From positions 1 through 64,000 of the forward strand of contig NZ_CP141944.1 in the NCBI RefSeq assembly GCF_035658495.1: DNA of 64,000 nt, read 5' to 3'. Positions 52,149-60,886 of this stretch are shown here, one piece after another. The DNA is from Novosphingobium sp. RL4 (GTDB taxonomy: Bacteria > Pseudomonadota > Alphaproteobacteria > Sphingomonadales > Sphingomonadaceae). Within the stretch, counting starts at the first letter, position 1. Each line of letters opens with the position of its first letter. A model generated the notes under the pieces. The model had not been told where the DNA came from and did not search any database. It saw nothing but the letters and a program-made list of their open reading frames with translations. The position numbers and the translations under genes were made by a program.

Positions 52149-52922
52149 CTACTCGATGGTCACACCCGCCACGCGCCACACGCCATTTTCGCGCGCCAAT
52201 GAAACCGTCTCCACCGCATCCGCCTTGTTGGCATAGCTGGTGCGGAACTTCACGACTTCATAGCCGGCAGGCGGCGCGGGCAGGTTCTCCTGGCTGAGCA
52301 ACGTGCGCGAGATCACCGCCCCCAGCGGCACCCGGACCCTTTCGGAGGTCTCCGCCCATACCTGCAGGGTGTTCAGCTTGTGGAATGCGGAGCCGGTGCC
52401 CTTGTAGCTATCCTCCCAGCGGCCCTGATCCACCAGCGTCAACCATTGGCGCGCCGCATCGACGACCTCCTGATTGACCGCAGAGGTCGGTGCTGACGAT
52501 GAGGGCGCGGAAACTTGCGTCAGGCTGGCGAGCGCCAGAAGGCCGAGGGCAATGGTCATGAGCAGAACTCCGATGCTGATCCGGGGATGGCGATGGAGCC
52601 ACCCTGCGCCGCCGATCGGCGCCTCTGCCCCATCCCCCGGGCGCGCCGCCGCGTCTGCCCCGATTTGCGCGTCCACAAGCAGTTCGGGGGTCGGAAAGCC
52701 GGTCCGGTCACTCTCCACCTCCAGCAGCAGGCGTGCCGCTTCCCGGCTGCTGGACACCGCCATCTTGCGCCGCGCATCGCGCAGCCGCTCGTTGATCGTG
52801 TGGACCGAAAGGTCGAGCGTGCGGGCAATGGATTTGGCGTCATGCCCCCTCACGATCAGGCGAAGCGTCTGCTTCTCCTTCTCGGTAAGGCCCCAGGAAG
52901 CGTGTTGCACCGGCATGTTCAT
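52149..52922 (-). CDS. Membrane-anchored LuxR-type HTH protein with DUF4019
   Basis: A 257-residue protein with ToxR-like layout: an N-terminal LuxR helix-turn-helix (about 11-66; LTEKEKQTLRLIVRGHDAKSIARTLDLSVHTINERL), a linker, one membrane helix (about 115-135), and a periplasmic DUF4019 domain (about 150-257). It lacks a receiver domain. It may bind DNA at the membrane in response to a periplasmic signal; target genes are unknown. The nearest neighbours are IclR and the chemotaxis receptor, both on the other strand. Confidence 0.85.
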   Translation of the reverse strand: MNMPVQHASWGLTEKEKQTLRLIVRGHDAKSIARTLDLSVHTINERLRDARRKMAVSSSREAARLLLEVESDRTGFPTPELLVDAQIGADAAARPGDGAEAPIGGAGWLHRHPRISIGVLLMTIALGLLALASLTQVSAPSSSAPTSAVNQEVVDAARQWLTLVDQGRWEDSYKGTGSAFHKLNTLQVWAETSERVRVPLGAVISRTLLSQENLPAPPAGYEVVKFRTSYANKADAVETVSLARENGVWRVAGVTIE

Positions 52923-53133
52923 ACCTTCTGCCGACTATGTAAGGCGCCCCGGCTCCACCACCCCGAAAAATTTGTACTTCCGGTGCCGGGCGGTGATCCC
53001 GCCCTCATGCCTTTGCCCGCGCCGCTAGTTGAATCCCCTTAGCGGCCATCCGCCAATCCTTCGCAAATGCCGCGTACATCACGGGCTCGCCGGAGGCACA
53101 TGTCCTCGCGGAAAATGGTCAGCGAGGCCGAGA

Positions 53134-54543
53134 ATGTTCAACTGGTTCGAAAAATACGCGCCGATCCGGCTCAAGTTCCGCACCCTGTTCTATGTGCATG
53201 GTCTGTGGGGGCTGCTCTCGACAGCTGGCTCGGTCCTCGCCGCCCGACATTTCACCGTGGCCGGAATCGGCCTGGCGGTCGTGGCGCTCGCAGCATCGCT
53301 CGTCACTGTGAAGATCAGCGGCAAACTGATCTGCGATCCCTATGTCGAGACGGTCGTTCGCATGGAAGGGCTGGCTGCCGGCGATCTTGTCAGCCCGATA
53401 CGTTTCACCGATCACAGCGATTGCGTGGGCCGGATGACCAAGGCCATGGCGGTGTTCCGGGACAATGCCGTCGAACTCCAGCTCAACTCCACCCGCCAGC
53501 AGATGGTGGACTCACTGGAACGCGGCCTGCTCTCGCTTGAAGGCGGTGACATGGCGGTCAAGCTGGAAACCGCCTTCGCCGATGAATATGAAAGCCTGCG
53601 GGCCAGCTTCAACCGCACTGTCGCCGGTCTGGAAGCGAGCATGGCGCAAGTCGTGTCCTCCGCCGAAAGCGTGCGCACCGGTTCGGCCGAAATCCGCGCC
53701 GCGTCGGATGATCTCGCGCAGCGCACGGCAAGCCAGGCGGCCACGCTGGAACGCACTTCGGCTTCCATGAAACATGTGACGGGCATGGTGGAAGTCACCG
53801 CGCGCAGCGCCGGTGAGGTTCGCATCGCGGTCGGCGCGGCCAGCGGGGACGCCGATGACGGTGCCAAAGTCGTGCGCAATGCGGTTACCGCAATGGACGC
53901 GATCGAGAAGAGCTCGCTGCAGATCAACCAGATCACCGACCTGATCGACGGCATCGCCTTTCAGACCAATCTGCTGGCGCTCAATGCGGGGGTGGAGGCC
54001 GCGCGCGCTGGCGATGCCGGGCGCGGTTTCGCCGTCGTCGCCAACGAAGTGCGGGCGCTGGCCCAGCGATCGTCCGATGCGGCGCGGGAAATTCGCGGGC
54101 TGATAACCACGTCGTCCACGCAAGTCGCGGAAGGGGTCGATCTGGTAGGCCGGACCGGCCGCATGCTGGAGCGGATCGGCACCCGGATCGCCGAGATCAA
54201 CAAGCTGGTCGATGCGATCGCCCAAGGGGCGGAAGTGCAGTCCGAGGCCTTGACCGACATCAGCGGCGGCGTCGCCAGCATGGACCAGATGGTCCAGCAG
54301 AACGCCGCCATGGTCGAGCAAACCGCCGCCGCGGCACGCGGCCTGGCCTCGGAAGCGGAAGAACTTGCCGGACTGACCGCGCGCTTCAGGCTGAACCAGG
54401 GTACAAATGCACCGGTGCGTCTCCTGTCACGGCGCGCGGCGCCCGCCCCGGTGGCCGCCCCGCTACGCCCCGCGCTTATGCCGGTAAGCCGAAACTTGGC
54501 GGTCAGCCCCTCGAACTCCGGTGAGGATTGGTCCGAATTCTAG
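53134..54543 (+). CDS. Methyl-accepting chemotaxis protein without a periplasmic sensor
   Basis: A 469-residue chemoreceptor. Two adjacent hydrophobic segments (about 18-36 and 41-62) leave almost no periplasmic loop. A HAMP-like region (63-118) and a long signalling coiled coil follow. The kinase-control tip is canonical (GIAFQTNLLALNAGVEAARAG then GRGFAVVANEVRALAQRS). The C-terminus is DWSEF, like the NWETF pentapeptide that docks CheR and CheB. I chose the ATG at 53134, with GAGG upstream; the frame is open to 53029 without family similarity. No che genes are nearby. Confidence 0.9.
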   Translation: MFNWFEKYAPIRLKFRTLFYVHGLWGLLSTAGSVLAARHFTVAGIGLAVVALAASLVTVKISGKLICDPYVETVVRMEGLAAGDLVSPIRFTDHSDCVGRMTKAMAVFRDNAVELQLNSTRQQMVDSLERGLLSLEGGDMAVKLETAFADEYESLRASFNRTVAGLEASMAQVVSSAESVRTGSAEIRAASDDLAQRTASQAATLERTSASMKHVTGMVEVTARSAGEVRIAVGAASGDADDGAKVVRNAVTAMDAIEKSSLQINQITDLIDGIAFQTNLLALNAGVEAARAGDAGRGFAVVANEVRALAQRSSDAAREIRGLITTSSTQVAEGVDLVGRTGRMLERIGTRIAEINKLVDAIAQGAEVQSEALTDISGGVASMDQMVQQNAAMVEQTAAAARGLASEAEELAGLTARFRLNQGTNAPVRLLSRRAAPAPVAAPLRPALMPVSRNLAVSPSNSGEDWSEF

Positions 54544-54608
54544 GTTGAAGTGCCGGTCATTCCCCGGACCGTGCCAGCTTCGCCGACCGGATTAATTACG
54601 CCAGAGCG

Positions 54609-55061
54609 TCAGGAAGGGCGCTTCTTGAGGAGGACGGTGCGCAGCATCGAGAGCGCAGTCTCGCCGCGCTGGTTGGTCAGTTCGTGTTTGAACACGACGA
54701 TGCCCTGCGAGGGCCGAGACTTGCTCTCGCGCATTTCGACCACTTCGGAATGGCAGGTGAGCGTATCGCCGATGAAGGTCGGCTTTGGCGTCACCACCTT
54801 GTCGAAGCCGAGATTGGCGACGAGCGTGCCCACAGTGGTGTCGGCAATCGATAGGCCCACGGCGAGGCTGAAGGTGAAAGTGGAATTGACGAGGATCTGG
54901 CCGAATTCGCTCTGCCTGGCGAATTCGGCGTCCAGATGGAGCGGCTGCATGTTGTGCGTCATGGCCGAGAACATCAGGTTGTCGGTCTCGGTGACCGTGC
55001 GGCCGGGCTGGTGCGTGATCCGGTCCCCCACGGTCCATTCGTCGAAAAACCTGCCCGGCAT
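54609..55061 (-). CDS. MaoC family dehydratase
   Basis: A 150-residue single hot-dog protein of the MaoC/R-hydratase group. FDEWTVGDRITHQPGRTVTETDNLMFSAMTHNMQPLHLD contains the hydratase motif with the catalytic-type Thr/His region. The start overlaps the mccA stop (TAATG), so it is coupled to the carboxylase operon. In leucine breakdown a hydratase acts right after methylcrotonyl-CoA carboxylase; this MaoC protein could fill the role normally held by a crotonase, which is inference. Confidence 0.87.
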   Translation of the reverse strand: MPGRFFDEWTVGDRITHQPGRTVTETDNLMFSAMTHNMQPLHLDAEFARQSEFGQILVNSTFTFSLAVGLSIADTTVGTLVANLGFDKVVTPKPTFIGDTLTCHSEVVEMRESKSRPSQGIVVFKHELTNQRGETALSMLRTVLLKKRPS

Positions 55062-56902
55062 TATTCGCTCTCCTCGATCCGGGCGAGCAGGGCTTCGACC
55101 TGCACTTGTGCCCCGGCAGTGGCGTTGAGTTCGGCAACCGTGCCATCGAACGGCGCGGTCAGGGTGTGTTCCATCTTCATCGCTTCGAGCGTCAGCAACT
55201 TCTGGCCCTTGGTGACGATCTGGCCCTGGGCCACATCGACCGCGATCACCTTGCCCGGCATCGGCGCAAGGATCGCGCCCGAGGCATCGACGCCGCCATG
55301 CACACCGTCACGGCGCCACGGCGTAAGCAGCCAGGCCTGTCCCTGCTCGGTGACCAGCACGCCTTCATCAGGCTCATCACTGCCATCGCCGGTCAGCGCG
55401 ATCTCGACCTTTTCGCCATCGAGCGAGAACCACGCGCTACGCGCCGGTGCAGCATTGAGGCGGAAACCGGGCAACGAATTTGCCGGTACCAGGGAATTGG
55501 CAGCAGCCTCCAGCACTTCGTCCGAAGGCACCGGGGCCTGCGCCATGGCCTCGCCGTCGCGGGCGATCAGGCCGGTGTCGACCTTGCCCGCCGCGAAGTC
55601 GGGATGCTGCAGGGCCTTCACGAGGAACGAGGCATTGGTGCGCACCGGCCAGACGGCGCTGTCCTCCAGCATCTCGCCCAGTCGTTCGCGCGCTTCGTCA
55701 CGGTCTTCGCCCCAGGCAATGACCTTGGCGATCATCGGGTCATAGAAGGGCGAAACTTCGGCCCCTTCATAAACGCCGGTGTCGATGCGGCCGCCTTCGG
55801 CATCGCCGAACTCCAGCAGTTCGAGCTTGCCGATGCTGGGCAGGAAGCCCTTGGCCGGGTCTTCAGCATAGAGGCGCGCTTCCATCGCCCAGCCGTCGAT
55901 CGTGAGGTCTTCCTGGGATTTCGGCAGCGGCTGGCCACTGGCGACGAGAAGCTGCCATTCGACCAGATCGACGCCGGTGATCTCCTCGGTCACCGGATGC
56001 TCGACCTGCAGGCGCGTGTTCATTTCCATGAACCAGATGCGGTCTGCGGAAAGCGGGCCGGAACCGTCGGCAATGAATTCGATAGTGCCGGCGCCGACAT
56101 AATCGACCGCCTTGGCCGCACGCACCGCCGCCGCGCAGAGCGCCTCGCGCGTTGCGGCATCCATGCCGGGCGCCGGAGCTTCCTCGATCACCTTCTGGTG
56201 GCGGCGCTGGAGCGAGCAGTCGCGTTCGAACAGATGGACGACGTTGCCGTGGCTATCGCCAAAAACCTGCACTTCGATATGGCGCGGACTGGCGATGTAC
56301 TTCTCGATCAGCACGTGGTCGTTGCCGAACGAGGACGCCGCCTCGCGCTTGCACGATGCCAGTGCGTCAACGAAAGCCTCGGGTGCCTCGACCAGCCGCA
56401 TGCCCTTGCCGCCGCCGCCGGCAACGGCCTTGATGAGCACGGGATAGCCGATCTTTGCGGCTTCTTCTGCCAGGAAGGCAGGCTCCTGATTCGCGCCCAT
56501 GTAGCCCGGCGTCACCGGAACCCCGGCCTCCGCCATCAGCGTCTTGGCCGCGTCCTTGAGGCCCATCGCGGTGATCGACGAAGGGTTCGGCCCGACCCAG
56601 ACCAGCCCCGCGTCCATCACCGCCTGCGCGAACGCCGCGTTTTCTGAGAGGAAGCCATAGCCCGGGTGGATCGCCTCGGCGCCGGTCTGCTTCGCAGCGG
56701 CAATGATCTTCTCGCCGACAAGGTAGCTTTCCCGCACGGCAGAGGGCCCGATATGCACGGCCTCGTCCGCCTCGCGCACATGCAGCGCATCGGCGTCGGC
56801 GTCGGAATAGACCGCAACGGTGCGGATGCCCATCTGGCGGGCAGTGCGGATGACGCGGCAGGCGATTTCGCCGCGGTTGGCGATCAGCAGCGACTGGATC
56901 AT
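55061..56902 (-). CDS. mccA: Acyl-CoA carboxylase biotin-containing alpha subunit (methylcrotonoyl-CoA carboxylase-like)
   Basis: A 613-residue fusion of biotin carboxylase (1-450) and a C-terminal biotinyl domain. [29 protein letters not shown] and [14 protein letters not shown] are the carboxylase motifs. The biotin Lys is in EAMKMEHTL. The size and the MccB-type partner point to 3-methylcrotonyl-CoA (leucine) carboxylation, though geranyl-CoA carboxylase is similar. It overlaps DUF3088 upstream (ATGA) and maoC downstream (TAATG). Confidence 0.9.
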   Translation of the reverse strand: MIQSLLIANRGEIACRVIRTARQMGIRTVAVYSDADADALHVREADEAVHIGPSAVRESYLVGEKIIAAAKQTGAEAIHPGYGFLSENAAFAQAVMDAGLVWVGPNPSSITAMGLKDAAKTLMAEAGVPVTPGYMGANQEPAFLAEEAAKIGYPVLIKAVAGGGGKGMRLVEAPEAFVDALASCKREAASSFGNDHVLIEKYIASPRHIEVQVFGDSHGNVVHLFERDCSLQRRHQKVIEEAPAPGMDAATREALCAAAVRAAKAVDYVGAGTIEFIADGSGPLSADRIWFMEMNTRLQVEHPVTEEITGVDLVEWQLLVASGQPLPKSQEDLTIDGWAMEARLYAEDPAKGFLPSIGKLELLEFGDAEGGRIDTGVYEGAEVSPFYDPMIAKVIAWGEDRDEARERLGEMLEDSAVWPVRTNASFLVKALQHPDFAAGKVDTGLIARDGEAMAQAPVPSDEVLEAAANSLVPANSLPGFRLNAAPARSAWFSLDGEKVEIALTGDGSDEPDEGVLVTEQGQAWLLTPWRRDGVHGGVDASGAILAPMPGKVIAVDVAQGQIVTKGQKLLTLEAMKMEHTLTAPFDGTVAELNATAGAQVQVEALLARIEESE

Positions 56903-57219
56903 GGGTGACGCTCCGGGAAACCGTGACGGGTGTGCAGCGCCGCAAGGACGCCCTCGATATCGCCCGCGAAGCCGCCTTCGGCAAAGGCGAGCGCGGGGAG
57001 GTTCTGGTTTTCCTCGCCCAACATGGCGACCACCGCCGTGCGCGGTCGCGGCCAGCCCACGCGGACCACTTCGATCTTGCCCGCCCGCTCCGGGAACAGC
57101 GCCAGCAGGCCCTCCACCGTCACGCAATCCTTGCAGTAGAAGCGACGCGCGCCGCCGAATACCGGATCGGCATAATCGGTATCGAGTACGAAGAGTCTAT
57201 CCTTATCGGCCATCGCCAT
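56899..57219 (-). CDS. DUF3088 domain protein
   Basis: A 106-residue protein matching DUF3088, a small thioredoxin-like family. LFVLDTDYADP near the N-terminus is followed by FYCKDCVTVEGLLALFP, with a CxxC that could be redox-active or bind metal. Function is unknown. The start overlaps the mccB stop (TGATG) and the stop overlaps the mccA start (ATGA), so it is made in step with the two carboxylase subunits. That placement suggests a role in assembling or protecting the complex. Confidence 0.8.
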   Translation of the reverse strand: MAMADKDRLFVLDTDYADPVFGGARRFYCKDCVTVEGLLALFPERAGKIEVVRVGWPRPRTAVVAMLGEENQNLPALAFAEGGFAGDIEGVLAALHTRHGFPERHP

Positions 57220-58820
57220 CACATCCTGAACACGCCGAACTGCGGCCTTTCGGGGATCGGTGCCTCAAGGCACGCCGCCAGCGCAAGGCCCAGCACGTCG
57301 CGGGTCTGCGCCGGGTCGATCACCCCGTCGTCCCACAGGCGCGCGGTGGCGTAGTAGGGGTTACCTTCGTCCTCGTACTTCTGGCGGATCGGGGCCTTGA
57401 ACGCCTCGGCCTCCTCGGGCGACCACTTCGCGGCATCGCGGTGGACGGTGGCCAGCACCGAGGCCGCCTGCTCGCCGCCCATCACCGAGATGCGCGCATT
57501 GGGCCAGGTGAACAGGAAGCGCGGATCGTAAGCGCGCCCGCACATGCCGTAATTGCCTGCGCCGAACGAGCCGCCGATCAGCACGGTGATCTTCGGCACC
57601 GTGGCGGTGGCCACGGCAGTGACGAGCTTGGCGCCATGCTTGGCGATGCCTTCCGCCTCGTACTTGCCACCGACCATGAAGCCGGAGATGTTCTGCAGGA
57701 ACAGCAGCGGAATGCGGCGCTGGCAGGCCAGTTCGATGAAGTGCGCGCCCTTCTGCGCGCTCTCCGAAAACAGCACGCCGTTGTTGGCGAGAATCGCCAC
57801 CGGCTGCCCGTGGATATGCGCGAAACCGCAGACCAGCGTGGTGCCGTAAAGCGCCTTGAACTCGTGGAACTCGGACGCATCGACGATGCGGGCGATCACC
57901 TCGTGAACATCGTAAGGCGCGCGCACGTCCTCGGGCACTACGGCATAGAGTTCCTCGGGATCGTACTTGGGCGGGCGCGGCTCGCGCAGCGGCTGGTCGT
58001 GATGATGGGCGGGGCCAAGGTGGCTGACGATATCGCGCACGATGGTCAGCGCATGTTCGTCATTGTCGGCAAGATGGTCGGTCACGCCAGACTTGCGGCT
58101 GTGCAGGTCGCCGCCGCCCAGATCCTCGGCAGAGATCACCTCCCCCGTCGCCGCCTGCACCAGTGGCGGGCCGGCCAGGAAAATCGTGCCCTGCTCCTTC
58201 ACGATGATGGATTCGTCGCTCATCGCCGGGACATAGGCGCCGCCGGCGGTGCAGCTTCCCATGACGCAGGCGATTTGCGGAATGCCCTTCGAGGACATCT
58301 GCGCCTGGTTGAAGAAGATGCGGCCGAAATGGTCACGATCCGGGAAAACCTCGGCCTGGTGCGGCAGGTTGGCGCCGCCGCTGTCGACGAGGTAGACGCA
58401 CGGCAGGTTGTTTTCCTGCGCGATCTCCTGCGCGCGGACGTGTTTCTTCACGGTGATCGGGTAATAGGTGCCGCCTTTCACGGTGGCATCGTTGCACACG
58501 ATCATGCACTGGCGGCCGGAAACGGTGCCGATCGCGGTGATCAGTCCGGCGCCGGGAATGTCGTCCTCATAGAGCCCCTCGGCGGCCAGTTGCCCCAGTT
58601 CCAGCAAAGGCGAACCGGGGTCGAGCAGCCGTTCGACACGCTCGCGAGGCAGAAGCTTGCCGCGGGAAACGTGGCGTTCGCGTGACTTCTCGTTACCGCC
58701 CAGCGCCGCCCTGGCGACTTTACCGCGCAATTCGGCAACGAGCGCCCGGTTGTGGCGATCGCGCGCCTGCGCTTCGGGACTGTCGAGATTCAGGCTGGTC
58801 TGGAGCACTGGTGCGCTCAT
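57219..58820 (-). CDS. mccB: Acyl-CoA carboxylase carboxyltransferase beta subunit (methylcrotonoyl-CoA carboxylase-like)
   Basis: A 533-residue carboxyltransferase. [26 protein letters not shown] and [35 protein letters not shown] are strongly characteristic of Mcc[13 protein letters not shown] and [17 protein letters not shown] are the two oxyanion/CoA regions. It heads the operon, with DUF3088, mccA and maoC following in overlapping frames. It is divergent from the LysR gene. Confidence 0.94.
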   Translation of the reverse strand: MSAPVLQTSLNLDSPEAQARDRHNRALVAELRGKVARAALGGNEKSRERHVSRGKLLPRERVERLLDPGSPLLELGQLAAEGLYEDDIPGAGLITAIGTVSGRQCMIVCNDATVKGGTYYPITVKKHVRAQEIAQENNLPCVYLVDSGGANLPHQAEVFPDRDHFGRIFFNQAQMSSKGIPQIACVMGSCTAGGAYVPAMSDESIIVKEQGTIFLAGPPLVQAATGEVISAEDLGGGDLHSRKSGVTDHLADNDEHALTIVRDIVSHLGPAHHHDQPLREPRPPKYDPEELYAVVPEDVRAPYDVHEVIARIVDASEFHEFKALYGTTLVCGFAHIHGQPVAILANNGVLFSESAQKGAHFIELACQRRIPLLFLQNISGFMVGGKYEAEGIAKHGAKLVTAVATATVPKITVLIGGSFGAGNYGMCGRAYDPRFLFTWPNARISVMGGEQAASVLATVHRDAAKWSPEEAEAFKAPIRQKYEDEGNPYYATARLWDDGVIDPAQTRDVLGLALAACLEAPIPERPQFGVFRM

Positions 58821-58943
58821 GCTTCATTCTCCAGTCGGGCCAACGGGCCTCTTCCCAATACGAGTGACTTATCATTCCCGTGTAGACATGCCGGGACCGC
58901 AGCGGAAATTGAAAGTTACCGCCCTTCGTAATAGATCGTGTCT

Positions 58944-59798
58944 ATGATCGACCAATATCTCCTGCGCTATTTCCTGGCCGTGGCGGAAACCGGCAACTTC
59001 AGCCGTGCGGCGCGCAGCGTAGCGGTTACGCAGCCCACCCTTTCCGCCGGTATCGCCAAGCTGGAGCGGGAACTGGGCGCCCGCCTGTTCGACAGGGATC
59101 GCCAACGCGTTGCCCTGACCCCCGCCGGTAGCCGGTTCCTGGTCCGTGCCCGCCGCATCGCCGCCGAGTATGAGCATGCTCTGGTAGAACTCGCGCAGCC
59201 CGCCGAAGCGAGCCTGCTGCGCGTGGGCGTCCTCAACACGATTCCCACACAGCTGATCGGCAGCGCCTTGGCCCAGCACCGCTTGCAAGGCTCGGGGGAG
59301 GCGCTCGAACTTCTCGATGGCAGCGAACGCGATCTTGCCGAGCGTCTCGAACGCGGGCGGATCGACGTGGCGCTTACCGTCATACGGCCGCACCATGCGC
59401 GCTATCGGCCGGAAGTTCTCGCCCGCGAACGCTACATGATGGTGCTGCCGCCAGACCATCCGCTGGCGGATGAGGCCGAAATTCTCGCCGAACAACTGGC
59501 GCAGGACCGCATGGCACTGCGCCGCCACTGCGAGGCCCTGCCGGAGATCAACCGCTTCTTCACCCAGCGCGGCGTCCGCCCCCGCTTCGTCCTCAAGACC
59601 ACCAGCGACGAGCGCGTCCTTGCGGTGATCCGCAGCGGCGCGGGGGTGGGAATGATGCCGGAAGGCTTTGCCGACGGATCGGTCCGCTTCGTGCCGGTGC
59701 GGGACTTCGAACTCGCCCGCGAGGTCGGGTTGCTGCACGCCGCTGGCGAGCAGCCGAGCGCCTTCCTCGAAGTCCTGCGAAAGCGGTACCGGACCTAG
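58944..59798 (+). CDS. LysR family transcriptional regulator
   Basis: A 284-residue LysR-type regulator. The N-terminal winged HTH (LLRYFLAVAETGNFSRAARSVAVTQPTLSAGIAKLERELGARLFDR) is canonical, and the C-terminal effector domain has the usual length. It is divergent from the mccB operon across about 120 bases, the normal position for its control. A GTG two codons upstream (58938) is an alternative start. The last four bases overlap the convergent luciferase-like gene. Confidence 0.92.
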   Translation: MIDQYLLRYFLAVAETGNFSRAARSVAVTQPTLSAGIAKLERELGARLFDRDRQRVALTPAGSRFLVRARRIAAEYEHALVELAQPAEASLLRVGVLNTIPTQLIGSALAQHRLQGSGEALELLDGSERDLAERLERGRIDVALTVIRPHHARYRPEVLARERYMMVLPPDHPLADEAEILAEQLAQDRMALRRHCEALPEINRFFTQRGVRPRFVLKTTSDERVLAVIRSGAGVGMMPEGFADGSVRFVPVRDFELAREVGLLHAAGEQPSAFLEVLRKRYRT

Positions 59799-60796
59799 CC
59801 CATCGCTTCCTTCAAGCGCGGCATCGTCGCTTCCAGCAGCTTGAGGCTCTTCCAGCCTTCTTCCGGTGAAAGCCCGCCCAGCAGCGGCTGGAATCCGATC
59901 TGCCCGGCGCCGCCCATCGAACGCACCTTTTCAACGAGTTGATCCGGCGTCCACGCCGCGAACATGCCCGCGTGGCGCAGCACGGCCGGGTCTGTCAGCC
60001 CCTTGAACGGGGAGTTTGAATCCTCACCCTCGGCGGCTGCCCACTTGGCGTATTCGGTGATGACGTGGACCGCATGCGGCGCGATCGCTTCCCAGCCGGC
60101 ATCGGGATCCTCGCACAAGTGAACCGCAAGCGGCATGCCGGGAACAGGCCGGAAATAGGTGCGAGGCTGGTGGCCAAGGCGTTCGCATTCGGCCAGGTAG
60201 AGGTCCACGAGTTCCGGCTTCATCGGCCCGAAACCGACACCGAACTTCGCCGCGCGCCGGGCCGATGCGGGAACGCCGCCGCCAACCATGACGATATCCT
60301 CCGGCGCCTGCACGGAAAGCGGCCGCACGTAGATCGGGCGCCCGTCGAATTCGAATTTCTCGCCACGAAGCGCGCGAAGGATGATCTCCAACCCTTCGTC
60401 CATCAGCCGCGCCCGGTCCTTCAGGGATTTGCGGAACATGGCGAACTCGAACGGGACATAGCCGGCACCGAAGATGACGTTGAGCCGGCCGTTGGACATC
60501 TGGTCCACGATCGCGATCTGTTCGGCCAGTTCCAGCGGATCGTGCAGCGGCAGGACCACCGCACCCAGCAGGAAGCGGATGCGGCTGGTAACCGCCGCCA
60601 TGCCGCCAGCCAGCGTGAACGGCTGCGGCAGGTAGCCGTCATCGGAACCGTGATGCTGCATCAGCCCGATCTGGTCGGCACCGATCCTGTCGACGAAGGC
60701 GGCCATCTCGATCGCCGCGCGGTAGAGTTCGTGCGTCGGCGTTGCCCAATCGGGCGAGCGCATGTCGAACGAGACGTTGATGCGGATGTTATTCAC
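59795..60796 (-). CDS. Luciferase-like (LLM) flavin oxidoreductase
   Basis: A 333-residue TIM-barrel protein of the bacterial luciferase-like superfamily. LMQHHGSDDGYLPQPFTLAGGMAAVTSRIRFLLGAVVLPLHDPLELAEQIAIVDQMSNGRLNVIFGAGY is the diagnostic block. These enzymes use reduced flavin (FMN or F420) for monooxygenation or hydride transfer; the cofactor is not clear here, and F420 is not assumed. It lies 90 bases downstream of the indolepyruvate oxidoreductase gene on the same strand. Confidence 0.85.
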   Translation of the reverse strand: MNNIRINVSFDMRSPDWATPTHELYRAAIEMAAFVDRIGADQIGLMQHHGSDDGYLPQPFTLAGGMAAVTSRIRFLLGAVVLPLHDPLELAEQIAIVDQMSNGRLNVIFGAGYVPFEFAMFRKSLKDRARLMDEGLEIILRALRGEKFEFDGRPIYVRPLSVQAPEDIVMVGGGVPASARRAAKFGVGFGPMKPELVDLYLAECERLGHQPRTYFRPVPGMPLAVHLCEDPDAGWEAIAPHAVHVITEYAKWAAAEGEDSNSPFKGLTDPAVLRHAGMFAAWTPDQLVEKVRSMGGAGQIGFQPLLGGLSPEEGWKSLKLLEATMPRLKEAMG

Positions 60797-60886
60797 GGGC
60801 CGATTCCCCTCCAGCGGCGATGGGCCCGGTCGTGCGGCAATCGCTTTCGCACGGCAATTTTCGGCGGGTAGATACCGCCCCGGCGG

